Shown here: one piece after another, positions 1 through 9,350 of the stretch
How positions within the stretch are numbered: position 1 is the first letter of the stretch
Layout: every line of letters starts with the position of its first letter
Source of the DNA: Candidatus Pseudobutyricicoccus lothianensis
Lineage (GTDB): Bacteria; Bacillota; Clostridia; Oscillospirales; Butyricicoccaceae
Direction: 5' to 3'
Assembly: GCA_904419295.1 (NCBI GenBank)
Contig: CAJFRA010000003.1
Coordinates: forward strand, 49,821-113,820
DNA: 64,000 bases
Translations under genes and position numbers: made by a program
The notes under the pieces: generated by a model
What the model was told of the DNA's origin: nothing
Databases searched by the model: none
Seen by the model: the letters and a program-made list of their open reading frames with translations, nothing else

Positions 1-34
1 ATCCACTACGATACGACGATCGGAGGAACGAGAC

Positions 35-1816
35 ATGAGCAATGCTGACTTTTTTCCCATAGAGCGCAACCGGTATTTTTATGGCAAGCTGCTGACGGTA
101 CGAGATTTTGAGATCGAGCAGCGGTATGCCCGGCAAAAATCCCAGCTGATGAACCGGCTATCCCTGGGGGCGGGGGTGCTGTGCGGCCTGGGCGTCACCG
201 CCAGCGACGACAGCACCCTGCTGATCGAAAGCGGCATCGCTCTGGATTACCAGGGGCGCATGGTGGTGCTGGAAGAGCCCATCCTGCGCAAGCTCCAGAT
301 GATCGAAGGCCAAGAGGCCCTGCACGGGCAAAGCACCGCCTACCTGTGCCTGGCCTATGACGAAGAGGACCTGGAACCGGTGAACGCCGTGGGGGCAGAT
401 ACCGGCGAGAGCCGCCAGTTCAACATGACCCGGGAGGGCAGCCGCCTCTTTTTGACCACCCAGGCCCCCGAATACCGGAGCCTGTTGGAGGCCCAGGGGT
501 TGGAAAATGTATCGGTGCTGTACGCCAGCGAAGAGCTGACGCTGGTGCTGGCCGTGCCTGCCGCCGCCTATGGCGGCCAGGAGATCGAGCTGCAGGTGCT
601 GGTGGTAAAGAACGAAAAAACACCGCCGGTCTCCTTCCGTCTGGAAGGGGAGAGCGCCTTTTTGGAAAGCGAAAACGGCAGGGTATGCCTGGAATTCAAA
701 GAGAGCCCGGAGGAAAAAAGAAGGGTCTATCCGGCGGTCTTCCGCCAGAAAGTGCGGCCGCTGAGCGAGGCGGATTGCCCCCTGTTCACAGCGGGCGGCG
801 AACTGAACTTGTTTTTGGGCAGCCACCACTATAAAAACTATGTGGAGGCGCCTTCCAAGACCCATATCTGTTCCAACGAAGCCCAGCTGCAGGACTACCG
901 GCGCCGCTCCGACAGCCTGGAAAAGCGGCTCACCGGCCGGGATCTGCCCATCTATCTGGCCAAGCTGGAGCTGATCAATTCCGCCGGCGGCGTATTTCTG
1001 GGGGATGTGACCGGCCTGCCCTTCCAGCAGATGCTGGACCGGCGGAGCCATGGCAGCCAGAGCACCGGCGGCCTGGAGGCGGTGACCACCTCGGTGCGCA
1101 GCCTGGAATATTGGCAAAAGCCCGATGTCAAAGCGGAATTCCAGCCGGCGACCAAGGCCCTTCATCTGGATTTCGGCATCCCCTCCCCAGAGCAATACGA
1201 TTACGCCATCGCCCACGGCACGGTGGATCTGACCATGCCCGGCGGCATCCGGGTGAACAGCCGGGTGTATTCCGAGGAGATCCCTCACGGCCTGGGGCCC
1301 GGAGCGGTGGATGTGCGGCTGAGCCTGCAATTCCAAGATGAGAAAAAAGAGGGGGAGACGGCCCTGCTCTACGGCAATAGCGAAGTATTCCGGGGCAAGG
1401 CCTCGCCGGTGGACGCCCCCTGGGCCGAAGCGGCGGCTCTGGTCTACCCGGAGCGGGGCACCATGCGCATCGGCCTGTGGCTGCACGACACGGTGCAGGG
1501 CAACCGGATGACCGTCCATTACTTTGCCCAAAAGCCTGAGCGGGATACCAGCCGCATCCTGGCCCAGCGCCAGGTGAGCTTGCAGCTGACGCCTGAATTT
1601 TCCCGGGTGAGCCGCCGGGGCACCCTCCGCATGGAAGCGGAAGTGGTGGGCAGCGAAGACAAGAGCGTCACATGGCAGGTAAAAGAGGAAAACGGCGGCG
1701 CCATTGACCGCAACGGCGTCTACCAAGCGCCGGAGACGCCGGGCACTTATGAGATCATCGCCACGGCCGGCGCCGATGAGACGGTCACGGCCAGCGCCTT
1801 TGTCATTGTGGAATGA
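35..1816 (+). CDS. Contractile-injection-system-associated protein with C-terminal Ig-like domain
   Basis: The 593-residue protein has no signal peptide or membrane segment. Its start (residues 8-24) carries a strongly patterned motif, ERNRYFYGKLLTVRDF, which I recall from uncharacterised proteins encoded beside phage-tail-like injection systems; this is family memory, not a search. Residues about 512-593 read as a bacterial Ig-like (BIG) domain, with the typical VTWQV, NGVYQAP and GTYEIIATA blocks. The ATG follows GGAGGA with good spacing. It is the first of at least ten co-directional genes that include clear CIS components, so a structural or baseplate/fibre-linked role is inferred. The exact function is unknown. 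Any upstream partner genes lie outside the window. Confidence 0.6.
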   Translation: MSNADFFPIERNRYFYGKLLTVRDFEIEQRYARQKSQLMNRLSLGAGVLCGLGVTASDDSTLLIESGIALDYQGRMVVLEEPILRKLQMIEGQEALHGQSTAYLCLAYDEEDLEPVNAVGADTGESRQFNMTREGSRLFLTTQAPEYRSLLEAQGLENVSVLYASEELTLVLAVPAAAYGGQEIELQVLVVKNEKTPPVSFRLEGESAFLESENGRVCLEFKESPEEKRRVYPAVFRQKVRPLSEADCPLFTAGGELNLFLGSHHYKNYVEAPSKTHICSNEAQLQDYRRRSDSLEKRLTGRDLPIYLAKLELINSAGGVFLGDVTGLPFQQMLDRRSHGSQSTGGLEAVTTSVRSLEYWQKPDVKAEFQPATKALHLDFGIPSPEQYDYAIAHGTVDLTMPGGIRVNSRVYSEEIPHGLGPGAVDVRLSLQFQDEKKEGETALLYGNSEVFRGKASPVDAPWAEAAALVYPERGTMRIGLWLHDTVQGNRMTVHYFAQKPERDTSRILAQRQVSLQLTPEFSRVSRRGTLRMEAEVVGSEDKSVTWQVKEENGGAIDRNGVYQAPETPGTYEIIATAGADETVTASAFVIVE

Positions 1817-1887
1817 GGGCGTGCCCGGCGGGCCCAAGCGCAATGGAAGGGGCCCGGCCGGCTGGCCACATGGAAAGGAGGGGACCC

Positions 1888-2604
1888 ATGGAGACCCTAT
1901 TGATCCGCGAGCGGTATAAGATCGTGCAGGTGCTGCATGCCCAGCCGGATTACGCCTTTGCCGAGGCGGTGGACATTCAAGACCGGCAGACCCCCGCCTG
2001 CCTGGTGAACGTATACGAAGGGGCCTGGCTGCCCCGGTATGCGGAAGTCTACGCCGGGCTGGAAGGGTGCCCGGCCTTCCAGGGGGCCTTTCTCCAGGGC
2101 GAGAGTTTGGTGGCGGTCTTCCAGCCGGCCCAGGGCCTGCCCATCGACCGGGTGTTTTACCGGGGCGCCCGCTGGGGCTGGCGCGACCGGCTGGAGTTTG
2201 CCCAGCTGCTGCTCCACCAGGCGCTGACTTTGTGCGGGCTGCCGCCGGAGATCGGCTGCGCCGCCCTTTTCTCGGAAAACGTGCTGGTGGATGTGGACAA
2301 ACGCCGGGTGGACCTGCGGTATTTCATCCGCCCATTGGAGGGCATGACCCCCCGGGAGCTGACGCTGCTGGCGGCCGATCAGGTGGAAAAGATCCTGCTG
2401 CCCCGGTTTTCCTCTGCCGATGGGGAGCTGGCATTTCTCAAGCAGCTGCGCCGGGGAGAGTTCGCCAGCATGGTGCCGCTGTATGCGGCCTGGCGGCGGG
2501 CGCTGCCCCAGATCGAAGAGGAATACCAGGCGATGGACCGGAAGAACGCCATACACCGGGCTTGCGCCCTGGTCTGGAAAAATATCAAACGAAAGCGGAG
2601 GTGA
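1888..2604 (+). CDS. Protein-kinase-like protein, probably a pseudokinase
   Basis: A 238-residue cytoplasmic protein of unassigned family. Start ATG 1888 is chosen because AAAGGAGG lies just upstream; an upstream in-frame ATG would overlap the previous gene. The order of features resembles a Ser/Thr kinase fold: RYKIVQVL like strand 1, ACLVNVYEG like strand 3, a hinge-like LVAVFQPAQGLPIDRVF, and a catalytic-loop-like segment containing ENVLVD. The strand-3 lysine, HRD and DFG motifs are not visible, so catalysis is unlikely. It ends 5 bases before the start of the HAMP/cyclase-like gene, implying translational coupling. By analogy with the kinase/phosphatase pairs of type VI secretion it may regulate the injection system; that is inference. 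Confidence 0.5.
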   Translation: METLLIRERYKIVQVLHAQPDYAFAEAVDIQDRQTPACLVNVYEGAWLPRYAEVYAGLEGCPAFQGAFLQGESLVAVFQPAQGLPIDRVFYRGARWGWRDRLEFAQLLLHQALTLCGLPPEIGCAALFSENVLVDVDKRRVDLRYFIRPLEGMTPRELTLLAADQVEKILLPRFSSADGELAFLKQLRRGEFASMVPLYAAWRRALPQIEEEYQAMDRKNAIHRACALVWKNIKRKRR

Positions 2605-2609
2605 GGGGC

Positions 2610-5192
2610 TTGGCTCCTGCCCGTAAATGGATGACGTGGGCGGCGGTGGCCGCCCTGACATGCTGCCTGCTGTGGGGCCTGTTGTGGGATCCTTTGGCAG
2701 ATTGCGCCTCTGTGCTGTTCCACGGCTGGGGAAGCCAGACATATCTGGCCGCAGCCGAGGCAGACGGCACTGTGTGCGCCGCCGGTGTAGACGGCGAGGA
2801 ATTCGTATTGGCCTTGGGCACCACCGCCGGAGAAGCGGTGGAAAAGCGCCGGGTGCGCCTGACCGCCCCGGCGGAGGAATGCCAGCTGGCCGCCCTGTAT
2901 CCCGACAGCCAAGGCGGCGTGTTCCTGGGCGTGTACGAGGAGGAGGACGGGCGGGAAGCCGCCAACCTCACGCTGTACCGCCAGCCGGCGGAGGGGCAGG
3001 TGGAAAAGCTGCTCACCGTGGCTTGCCAGGGGGAGACCGGGGCGGAGCGGCGGGCCAACACCCGGTTCAGCGGGTTTTCCGAATCGGGGGAATTGGTGCT
3101 CTTCGCCCAGATCGGGCCGGACGGCGTCCAGGGGTATGCCTATGACCGGGACGGCAGCGGCCTGCGGGAAGGCGAATCTTGGCAGGGAGAGGGGGCTTTG
3201 TCCGCCGCGGTGCTGCCCAGCCAAGGCCTGGCAGTGGGCGGCGATCAAAGGCTGGTCCTGGAAGGGGAAGAAGCGCCCCGCTCCGTGGAAAATCAAATCA
3301 TCACCCAGCTCAAACAGGCTGGCGCCGGTCTTTTTTACATCGACAGCGCCAGTCTAAAAGTGTTTTACAGCGACTTGGCCGGCACGGCCATCCGCCAGGT
3401 GCTGGAACTGGGCCAGGGCTATTCGTTGGAAGGCCTGACCAGTTATGGCTTGACCGACCAAGGCGAGGCGCTGGTGCTGCTGGACGGCCACCGGCTGCTG
3501 CTGGACAAAGGGGACGGCCTGCAGGACCTGACCGGCATCCTCTACCGCTCCCGGGCAGCCAGCGGCCTGCTGCTGGCCGGCGGGGCGGCTGGAGTCCTGC
3601 TGTTGGCCACGCTGCTGTGGTACGGCCTGTTCGGTTGGCGCCAGGGCCAGGCGCCTTTGGCCCTGCGCTGGGGGACCGTGCTGGCGGCTGTGGGGGCCGT
3701 GGTCACCTTGGCCTGGCTCCAGGGCATGCTTTGGCCCGGGACCCAAAGCCGCTGGGAGCAGAGGACCCAGCGGGAACTGGCGGGCCTTTCGGCTTTGGCT
3801 GCCGGGGACTCCCAGCCAGCAGCCGGATTGGAAAATGGCGCGGCGGCCATGCTGCCCGGCAGCCGCCCTCAATACGCGGTCTACCAGCGGCAGCAGGGAG
3901 GGTGGCAGGTCGTCCAGGGCATGGAACCTGTGGGCAGTGACGCCCAGCTGAGCCCCGGCTTTGAGGCGGCAGCCGCCGCCCAAGCCCTGGAGCAGGGCAT
4001 GGCCTTTGGCAAACAGGGCAGCCGCTACACCCTGTACTGGGAGCAGGACGGGCAGGTCTGTGCCCTTTCGGTGGAACAGGCGCCGGTGCTGGCCCAAGCC
4101 AAGGGTGAATATGCCGCTTTGGCCCTGCGGGTATGGGCAGTGGCAGTTTTGATCTTGGCGCTGGCCATTTTGCTCCTGGCCCTGGTGGGGCACAGGATGA
4201 AACGGCTGACCCAGGCCATGGAGACGCTGGCCGGGGGCGATACCGCCTGCCGGGTCCGGATCCGTTCCGGGGATGAGCTGGAGGGCATGGCCCAGAGCTT
4301 CAACAGCATGGCCCAAGCCATGGAACAGCTGAAAACAGGGCAGATGGACCTGATCCACGCCTATTTGCGGTTCGTGCCCGAGCGGGTGCTCAATTTGCTG
4401 GGCAAACGCTCCATTGTGGAGGTGGATAAAAACACCTTTGCCTCCAAGCGGATGGCGGTGATGATGGTGTGGTTCGCCTTCCCCGACCGGGTATACGACA
4501 ACAGCACCCGCGCCCTGTTCGACAGCATCAACCAGGTGATCGAGCGCACGGCCTCCATCGCCTCCCGGCAGGGGGGCACGGTGTTCAACTTTGCTTACAA
4601 CGGCTACGACGTGGTGCTGGAAGGCCAGGAGGGCCAGGCGGTGAGCACGGCAGTGGCTATCCAGCAGGAGGTGCTGGCGCTGAACGAACAACGGGCCCAG
4701 CTGGGGCAGCCCGAAGTGCGGCTGTGCATCGCCCTGGATGTGGGCGATGTGATGATGGGCGTGGTAGGCGACGGCTATCAGCTGGAACCCACCACCATCT
4801 CTTCCAGTTTTTCCACGGTCAAGGGCCTGATCCAAGTGTGCGGCCGGGTGGGGGCCAGCATCTTGTGCACCGAAAATATCATCGGCGGCGCCAGCGGTTA
4901 CGGCAGCCGCTACATGGGCAAATGCCTGCAAGGGGGGACGCCCATCCGGGTGTACGAGATCTTTGACGGCGACCCCTACAGCGTGCGGAAAGTGAAAGCC
5001 AATACGCGCCAGGCCTTTTCCGAAGGGGTGTTTGCCCTGTACAGCCGGGATTTCGCCCAGGCCAAGCGCATCTTTTTGGAGCTGGTGCACCACAACCCCG
5101 GCGATGGGGGAGCCCGGTATTTCCTCTACTTGGCCGACCGGCTGGCCCAGCACCCCGATGGGGAGATCCGGCTGGACGGCCCGTGGACCTGA
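2610..5192 (+). CDS. Membrane HAMP protein with degenerate class III cyclase-like domain and TPR-like tail
   Basis: Start TTG 2610 is preceded by GGAGG with 8-base spacing; the upstream stop TGA sits between them. The 860-residue product has an N-terminal membrane helix, a large extracytoplasmic region, a helix pair around residues 313-375, a second outside segment, another helix around 505-528, a HAMP domain around 530-580, and a cyclase homology domain around 610-790. The latter is recognised by VGDVMMGVVGDG and by GGTVFNF before the second metal site. The two metal-binding Asp positions of class III cyclases appear replaced (WFAF and YNGY), so nucleotide cyclisation is doubtful. A C-terminal TPR-like helix pair follows. 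Likely a transmembrane sensor for the adjacent injection-system genes. Confidence 0.7.
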   Translation: MAPARKWMTWAAVAALTCCLLWGLLWDPLADCASVLFHGWGSQTYLAAAEADGTVCAAGVDGEEFVLALGTTAGEAVEKRRVRLTAPAEECQLAALYPDSQGGVFLGVYEEEDGREAANLTLYRQPAEGQVEKLLTVACQGETGAERRANTRFSGFSESGELVLFAQIGPDGVQGYAYDRDGSGLREGESWQGEGALSAAVLPSQGLAVGGDQRLVLEGEEAPRSVENQIITQLKQAGAGLFYIDSASLKVFYSDLAGTAIRQVLELGQGYSLEGLTSYGLTDQGEALVLLDGHRLLLDKGDGLQDLTGILYRSRAASGLLLAGGAAGVLLLATLLWYGLFGWRQGQAPLALRWGTVLAAVGAVVTLAWLQGMLWPGTQSRWEQRTQRELAGLSALAAGDSQPAAGLENGAAAMLPGSRPQYAVYQRQQGGWQVVQGMEPVGSDAQLSPGFEAAAAAQALEQGMAFGKQGSRYTLYWEQDGQVCALSVEQAPVLAQAKGEYAALALRVWAVAVLILALAILLLALVGHRMKRLTQAMETLAGGDTACRVRIRSGDELEGMAQSFNSMAQAMEQLKTGQMDLIHAYLRFVPERVLNLLGKRSIVEVDKNTFASKRMAVMMVWFAFPDRVYDNSTRALFDSINQVIERTASIASRQGGTVFNFAYNGYDVVLEGQEGQAVSTAVAIQQEVLALNEQRAQLGQPEVRLCIALDVGDVMMGVVGDGYQLEPTTISSSFSTVKGLIQVCGRVGASILCTENIIGGASGYGSRYMGKCLQGGTPIRVYEIFDGDPYSVRKVKANTRQAFSEGVFALYSRDFAQAKRIFLELVHHNPGDGGARYFLYLADRLAQHPDGEIRLDGPWT

Positions 5193-5225
5193 CGGTTTTG
5201 GCACGTGCATCAAAGGAGGGGCGAC

Positions 5226-5630
5226 ATGCCGATCACACAACTGGATATCCTGCGGCGGCAGGCGGAAAGCGCCTACCGCAACCAAGTACAAAAAGAAACG
5301 GCCCAGCTGCGGCGTTCGACCAGCTTGGTCCAACAGGCCGCCCGCCTGACGGGCCGGGGGGCCCAGGCGCTGGAACAAGCCCGCCGGCAAAAGGGCGGGG
5401 GCAGCCCGGGGCCAACGGGGCAGCCAGCCCCGGCCGGGGGCCATTGGGAGCCCGCAGAGCGGCAAGTGTGCGCCGACGGATATGTGCGGGTGTCGCCGCG
5501 CCAGCCCATCTACACCCCGCCGGGATACCGGCGCCGGCTGGTGTGGAAAGGGGTGGGCCTGTTCCTTTGCGCTGGGGCCATCCTGTTGCTGCTGGGGTTT
5601 TTGCTGCGCAGCGGCATCCTGGCGTTTTAA
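5226..5630 (+). CDS. Small tail-anchored membrane protein of unknown function
   Basis: The 134-residue product starts at ATG 5226 after AAAGGAGG. It has a helical, polar N-terminal half, then a Gly/Pro-rich linker (GGGSPGPTGQPAPAGG), a segment ending in YTPPGYRRRL, and one hydrophobic helix at the extreme C-terminus (VGLFLCAGAILLLLGFLL). This suggests a tail-anchored protein with its bulk in the cytoplasm. It lies between the HAMP/cyclase-like and MORN genes in the same transcription unit, so a membrane adaptor for the injection-system module is plausible. I recognise no family. Confidence 0.65.
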   Translation: MPITQLDILRRQAESAYRNQVQKETAQLRRSTSLVQQAARLTGRGAQALEQARRQKGGGSPGPTGQPAPAGGHWEPAERQVCADGYVRVSPRQPIYTPPGYRRRLVWKGVGLFLCAGAILLLLGFLLRSGILAF

Positions 5631-5676
5631 TCCTGAAACAGTCACAGCGGCCCGGCCGCTTTAGGGGGTACCGATC

Positions 5677-7983
5677 TTGCTGAACCATCTTTTCACACAG
5701 TTCCTGCGGTCCTTTGGGATCTTTTTCCGTACCATCCGCGCCTTTTTTACCCGCCAGCTGGTGGGGCTGGGGGCGCGCATCCGGCGGATGACCAACTTTT
5801 CGCGCCAGGCCACCAAAGTGGCCTCCGCATCGCTGCAATCCGCCGTGGCCGCGGTGAAGAAACCCACCAAACGGGAAGACTATGTGGAGACCAAGCGGTT
5901 GTTTTTATCCAAAGCCTTTTTGCTTCGGGTGGCCCTGGGGCTCATCGCCCTGGGCCTGCTGCTGTATTTTGTGGTGTGGCCCTATGTGCTCAGCCACTTT
6001 CTGACCGCCCGCTTTTATGTGGAAGACGACCGCATCAGCGGCTGGACCGGCCGGGTGATCGTCTATGCGGACGAGGAGAAGACACTGCCTTTGTATGAGG
6101 GCAGGCTGGAAGAAGGCGTGCTGCAGGGCAAGGGCAAGGAATACGACGAAGAGGGCCGCCTGGCCTATGAAGGCACTTTCCAAGATGGGCTGCGCCAGGG
6201 GCAGGGCAAAGCCTACGAAGAAGGGCTGCTGGTCTACGAAGGGCCGTTTGTCCAGGGGCTTTATGAGGGCAAAGGCAAGCTCTACCAAGAGGGGGAACTG
6301 TATTACGAAGGGGACTTTGCGGCAGGGGTGGCTGCGGGCACCGGTACCCGCTACCATGCCAACGGCGAGCCGGCCTATAAAGGGGAGTTTGCCGACGGCG
6401 AGCCAGAGGGCACCGGCAAAGCCTATGACGAAGAGGGCCGGATGATCTACCAAGGCGGGTTTGCCCAGGGCCAGTACAGCGGCGAAGGCAGTTTGTACCC
6501 CGAAGAGGACCAGCGCATCGACGCCCAATTTGACCAAGGGGAGCCCACCGGATCCATCCAGTGGTACAAAGACGGCTTTTTGTATTACGAGGGGGAGAGC
6601 CAGGGGATCGTGCCCCAGGGCTTTGGCACCTTGTACGACCGGAAGGGCAACCCGCTCTACCAGGGGCAATTTTCCGGCGGCACCCTGGATGGCCAGTGGC
6701 TGCTGTCGCTGACGACTGAAGAACTGCGCTCCGCCTTTGGGGAGGGCACCACGGCCGACTATGAAAACCCGGCCGGCGGCTTTACCGTGGTCAGCGATCA
6801 ACTGGGGGCGGCGGCCCTGTGCAGCTTCCAAGGGGAGGCGGAATCCCAGGTCTACGGCTTCTACCTCTTTACGCCAAAGGATCCGGCGTCGTGGTGCGAT
6901 CTGCTGCCCGGCAAAGACGGGGTGGCGGAGATGACATGGCCTGCGGGCACTGCAACGCAAAGGGGCACGGTATCCTTCCAGGCCCCGGCGGGCGTCAACG
7001 TGGCCTCTGGAGATCACCAGGGCCTGACTGCCACTTTGGAGAGCTGCCAAGTGCAGCTGCTCTATGGCGGCCAGGAGGAAGAGCCGGTGCTGCTCAGCTG
7101 GCGGCGGCTGGAAAGTATGCCGGCAGAAGGCCTTTCGGCAGGCGGCGGGACCAGCGAACAGGACGCACAGATGGAGGCGTTTTTGGAAGCGCTGGACGCC
7201 ATGGCCAGCGGCAGCGGCGCCGCCACCCAAAGCACAAACCCCTATTATGGCGGGCAGCCTGTGGCCAGCGCGCTGCAAAGCTGCACATCGGCCCAGCAGG
7301 GGGTGGAGCTGGCCGACGCGCTGCTGCAATATTGGCAGGCGGCAGAACAGCGGGCCGCGGCAGAAGAGAACCTGGCCAGGACCCAGCAGCTGCTGGAGCA
7401 GGCCCAGGCCCAGGCATCCCGGGGCCAGGACGGCGGCCAGGCAGAAGAACTGCAGCAGCAGGCCAACCAGCAGCAGGCCCAGATCAACGAGGCCATGGCC
7501 CAGATGGAAAAAGCCTCTTTGGCAGCCAAAACGGCGGGCGTAGACCCGGCAGATTTTGAACTGCAAGAGCTGGCCTTTGCCCAGGATCCATCCCAATGGG
7601 ATGTGAGCACCTTGGGGCTGACGGCCGTGGCCTATGCCCAGGCCACCCAGGGCAGCGAAGTGGACACCGAGGCCATCGAGCTGGAAGTGAAAAACACGTT
7701 GGTGGACCTGGCGGCCGCTTATTTGGAAGTGGGGACTTGCCGCAGCGCCTATGAGCAGGCGGCCGCCGCCGCCCAGCAGACGGCCGGGCAGTATGCCATG
7801 GGCCAGGCCACCCAAGCCCAGTGGTACGCCGCCCTTTCGGCACAAGCCGATGCACGCAGCGCCCTCTATGGCGCCCTGGCAGCCTGCGGGCGCCAGGCCA
7901 ACACCCTCAACGGCCTCACCGGCGGCTGGGTCACTCGCACCTGCGGCTGGAACGCCGAGGCTTTTGGCGCCCTGTTCGGCTGA
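5677..7983 (+). CDS. Membrane-anchored MORN-repeat protein with helical C-terminal domain
   Basis: Start TTG 5677 has AGGGGG 8 bases upstream. The 768-residue protein has a basic amphipathic N-terminus, one transmembrane helix around residues 83-104, and then a run of MORN repeats around residues 139-340 (recurring YEG-x-F-x-x-G-x-x-x-G-x-G-K units). A globular segment follows, then a long Gln/Ala-rich helical C-terminus around residues 548-740 that resembles TolC-type helical hairpins (AAAYLEVGTCRSAYEQA). MORN repeats usually mediate membrane or protein contact. Position between signalling and CIS structural genes suggests a membrane docking or scaffold role. The assignment of the C-terminal part is tentative. 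Confidence 0.65.
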   Translation: MLNHLFTQFLRSFGIFFRTIRAFFTRQLVGLGARIRRMTNFSRQATKVASASLQSAVAAVKKPTKREDYVETKRLFLSKAFLLRVALGLIALGLLLYFVVWPYVLSHFLTARFYVEDDRISGWTGRVIVYADEEKTLPLYEGRLEEGVLQGKGKEYDEEGRLAYEGTFQDGLRQGQGKAYEEGLLVYEGPFVQGLYEGKGKLYQEGELYYEGDFAAGVAAGTGTRYHANGEPAYKGEFADGEPEGTGKAYDEEGRMIYQGGFAQGQYSGEGSLYPEEDQRIDAQFDQGEPTGSIQWYKDGFLYYEGESQGIVPQGFGTLYDRKGNPLYQGQFSGGTLDGQWLLSLTTEELRSAFGEGTTADYENPAGGFTVVSDQLGAAALCSFQGEAESQVYGFYLFTPKDPASWCDLLPGKDGVAEMTWPAGTATQRGTVSFQAPAGVNVASGDHQGLTATLESCQVQLLYGGQEEEPVLLSWRRLESMPAEGLSAGGGTSEQDAQMEAFLEALDAMASGSGAATQSTNPYYGGQPVASALQSCTSAQQGVELADALLQYWQAAEQRAAAEENLARTQQLLEQAQAQASRGQDGGQAEELQQQANQQQAQINEAMAQMEKASLAAKTAGVDPADFELQELAFAQDPSQWDVSTLGLTAVAYAQATQGSEVDTEAIELEVKNTLVDLAAAYLEVGTCRSAYEQAAAAAQQTAGQYAMGQATQAQWYAALSAQADARSALYGALAACGRQANTLNGLTGGWVTRTCGWNAEAFGALFG

Positions 7984-8015
7984 TGCCGGCAGGCTGCGGA
8001 GAAAGGAGTAGATCC

Positions 8016-8606
8016 ATGGCTGATTACACTGCTTTGGTAGAGGCCGGCAACGCCCTGGTGGAGCTGCTGCGGGACAACTTGACCCCGGAGCCTCTGGGAA
8101 ACCGGGAACTGATCGCCCTGTGCTCTCCCCACGAGAGCGAAAACAACCAGCTGACCCTCTACCTGTACCACATCGAAGAAGAGAGCCAAAACCAGACCAG
8201 CGGCTATTATGCGGTGAGCCGGGATGTGGAGCGCCGCCGGCCGGCCCAATTCACTTTGCGCTACCTGGTGACGGCCCATTCCAAAGCACCTGCCCAGCTG
8301 AAAGAGGCGGACCAGCACCGCATGGTGGGCGCGGCCATCCAGGTGCTGCGGGATCACCCGGTGATCCCGGCCAAGTATCTGGAGGGCTCTCTGGCCCAAG
8401 AAGGGGCACAGCTCCATGTTTCGGTGGAAAAGACCCCCTTGGAGCAGATGCTCAAGATCTGGAACAACACCAGCAAAGAGTACAAGCTGTCTTTTGTGGT
8501 GATGATCACCGGCGTCACCATCGATTCCCGCACCGAACGGCCCATTGCCCGGGTCACGGATGTGGCGATCCACACCCGGCAAAAGGAAGAAGGTGGGGCA
8601 AGATGA
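8016..8606 (+). CDS. DUF4255 (Pvc16/Afp16-like) sheath-terminator protein
   Basis: The 196-residue protein starts at ATG 8016 after AAAGGAG. Its N-terminal two thirds match my recollection of the DUF4255 / Pvc16 N-terminal family: an early helical segment (VEAGNALVELLRDNL), then LTLYLYHIEE, then FTLRYLVTAHS and a VPA-like loop. In Afp, PVC and related particles this protein caps the end of the contractile tube and sheath. The length fits the family. It overlaps the next gene by ATGA, showing coupling. This is one of the strongest pieces of evidence for an extracellular contractile injection system here. Cytoplasmic assembly before release or anchoring is expected. Confidence 0.8.
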   Translation: MADYTALVEAGNALVELLRDNLTPEPLGNRELIALCSPHESENNQLTLYLYHIEEESQNQTSGYYAVSRDVERRRPAQFTLRYLVTAHSKAPAQLKEADQHRMVGAAIQVLRDHPVIPAKYLEGSLAQEGAQLHVSVEKTPLEQMLKIWNNTSKEYKLSFVVMITGVTIDSRTERPIARVTDVAIHTRQKEEGGAR

Positions 8607-9343
8607 TCCATCGCCAAGTCAGCGCCGTTTTCCAGCTGCGGGATGGGTTCACCGGCCGGATGCTGCCCAATGCCGGCGGCCTGCTGGCCCGGCTGGATGG
8701 CGCTCCCTGCCGCCCGCTTTGGAAACAAGGGGGCTATTGGGTGCTGACCGACTTGGCGCCGGGGCCCCACCGCCTGGAACTGGTGCTGGCGGGGTACCGG
8801 CCGGAGCCGGTGGAATGGAGCTGGGATGGCGCCGCGCCCTGGCAGGGGTGCGTCGTGCTCAAACCGGGGCAGGGGTACCCCTTCCGGGGGGATGTGACCC
8901 GCCTGGTCTTGCAGCTCTCCGGTAAAAACGGCCCTTTGGCCCACGAGGCCGTGTGGCTGTGCACCCCCTCTGCCGCCCAACCCAAGCTGGCCCAGGACAA
9001 AGCCCAGCCCGGCGACACACAGCTGCGGCTCTACTACAAAGGGCCGGCTGCCGCGCTGCCCGTTCCGGGGGCGTTCCTGCTCCAAGACGGCGGCCATACC
9101 GAGCGGATCGAGCTTTTGCGGCTGGAAGGGGAACAGGGCATCCTGGCGGCGCCGCTGGAGCAGAAGCACAGCCGGGGGCGGGAATTGTTGCCCGCCCAGC
9201 CCTATACCGCCGACAGACAAGGCGTGGTGGAGGCACTGCTGTGCCAGCCCTGCCAGCTGACTGTCCAATGCCGGGGCCAGGTAAAGACTTTTGATCTGGC
9301 GCCGGGCGAAAACCAAGGCCAATGGCAACTGGAAGGGAGATGA
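8603..9343 (+). CDS. CIS-associated beta-rich protein of unknown function
   Basis: A 246-residue protein whose ATG overlaps the preceding stop (ATGA). It has no signal peptide. The first 80 residues look like a carboxypeptidase-regulatory or Ig-like beta sandwich (VFQLRDGFTGRML, GGYWVLTDLAPGPHRLEL, LAGYRPEPVEW); a second beta-rich half follows. Position between the DUF4255 and PAAR-like genes makes a structural role likely, for example a spike, collar or fibre adaptor. A cargo role cannot be excluded, since no toxin motif is visible either way. Family not recognised. Confidence 0.55.
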   Translation: MIHRQVSAVFQLRDGFTGRMLPNAGGLLARLDGAPCRPLWKQGGYWVLTDLAPGPHRLELVLAGYRPEPVEWSWDGAAPWQGCVVLKPGQGYPFRGDVTRLVLQLSGKNGPLAHEAVWLCTPSAAQPKLAQDKAQPGDTQLRLYYKGPAAALPVPGAFLLQDGGHTERIELLRLEGEQGILAAPLEQKHSRGRELLPAQPYTADRQGVVEALLCQPCQLTVQCRGQVKTFDLAPGENQGQWQLEGR

Positions 9344-9350
9344 TCCGGCC

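Noticed and set aside
158..1843. Long open frame on the minus strand opposite the first gene
   Set aside because: GC-rich codon-position bias keeps antisense frames open; no start signal, and the composition is Gly/Pro/His-rich without domain pattern.
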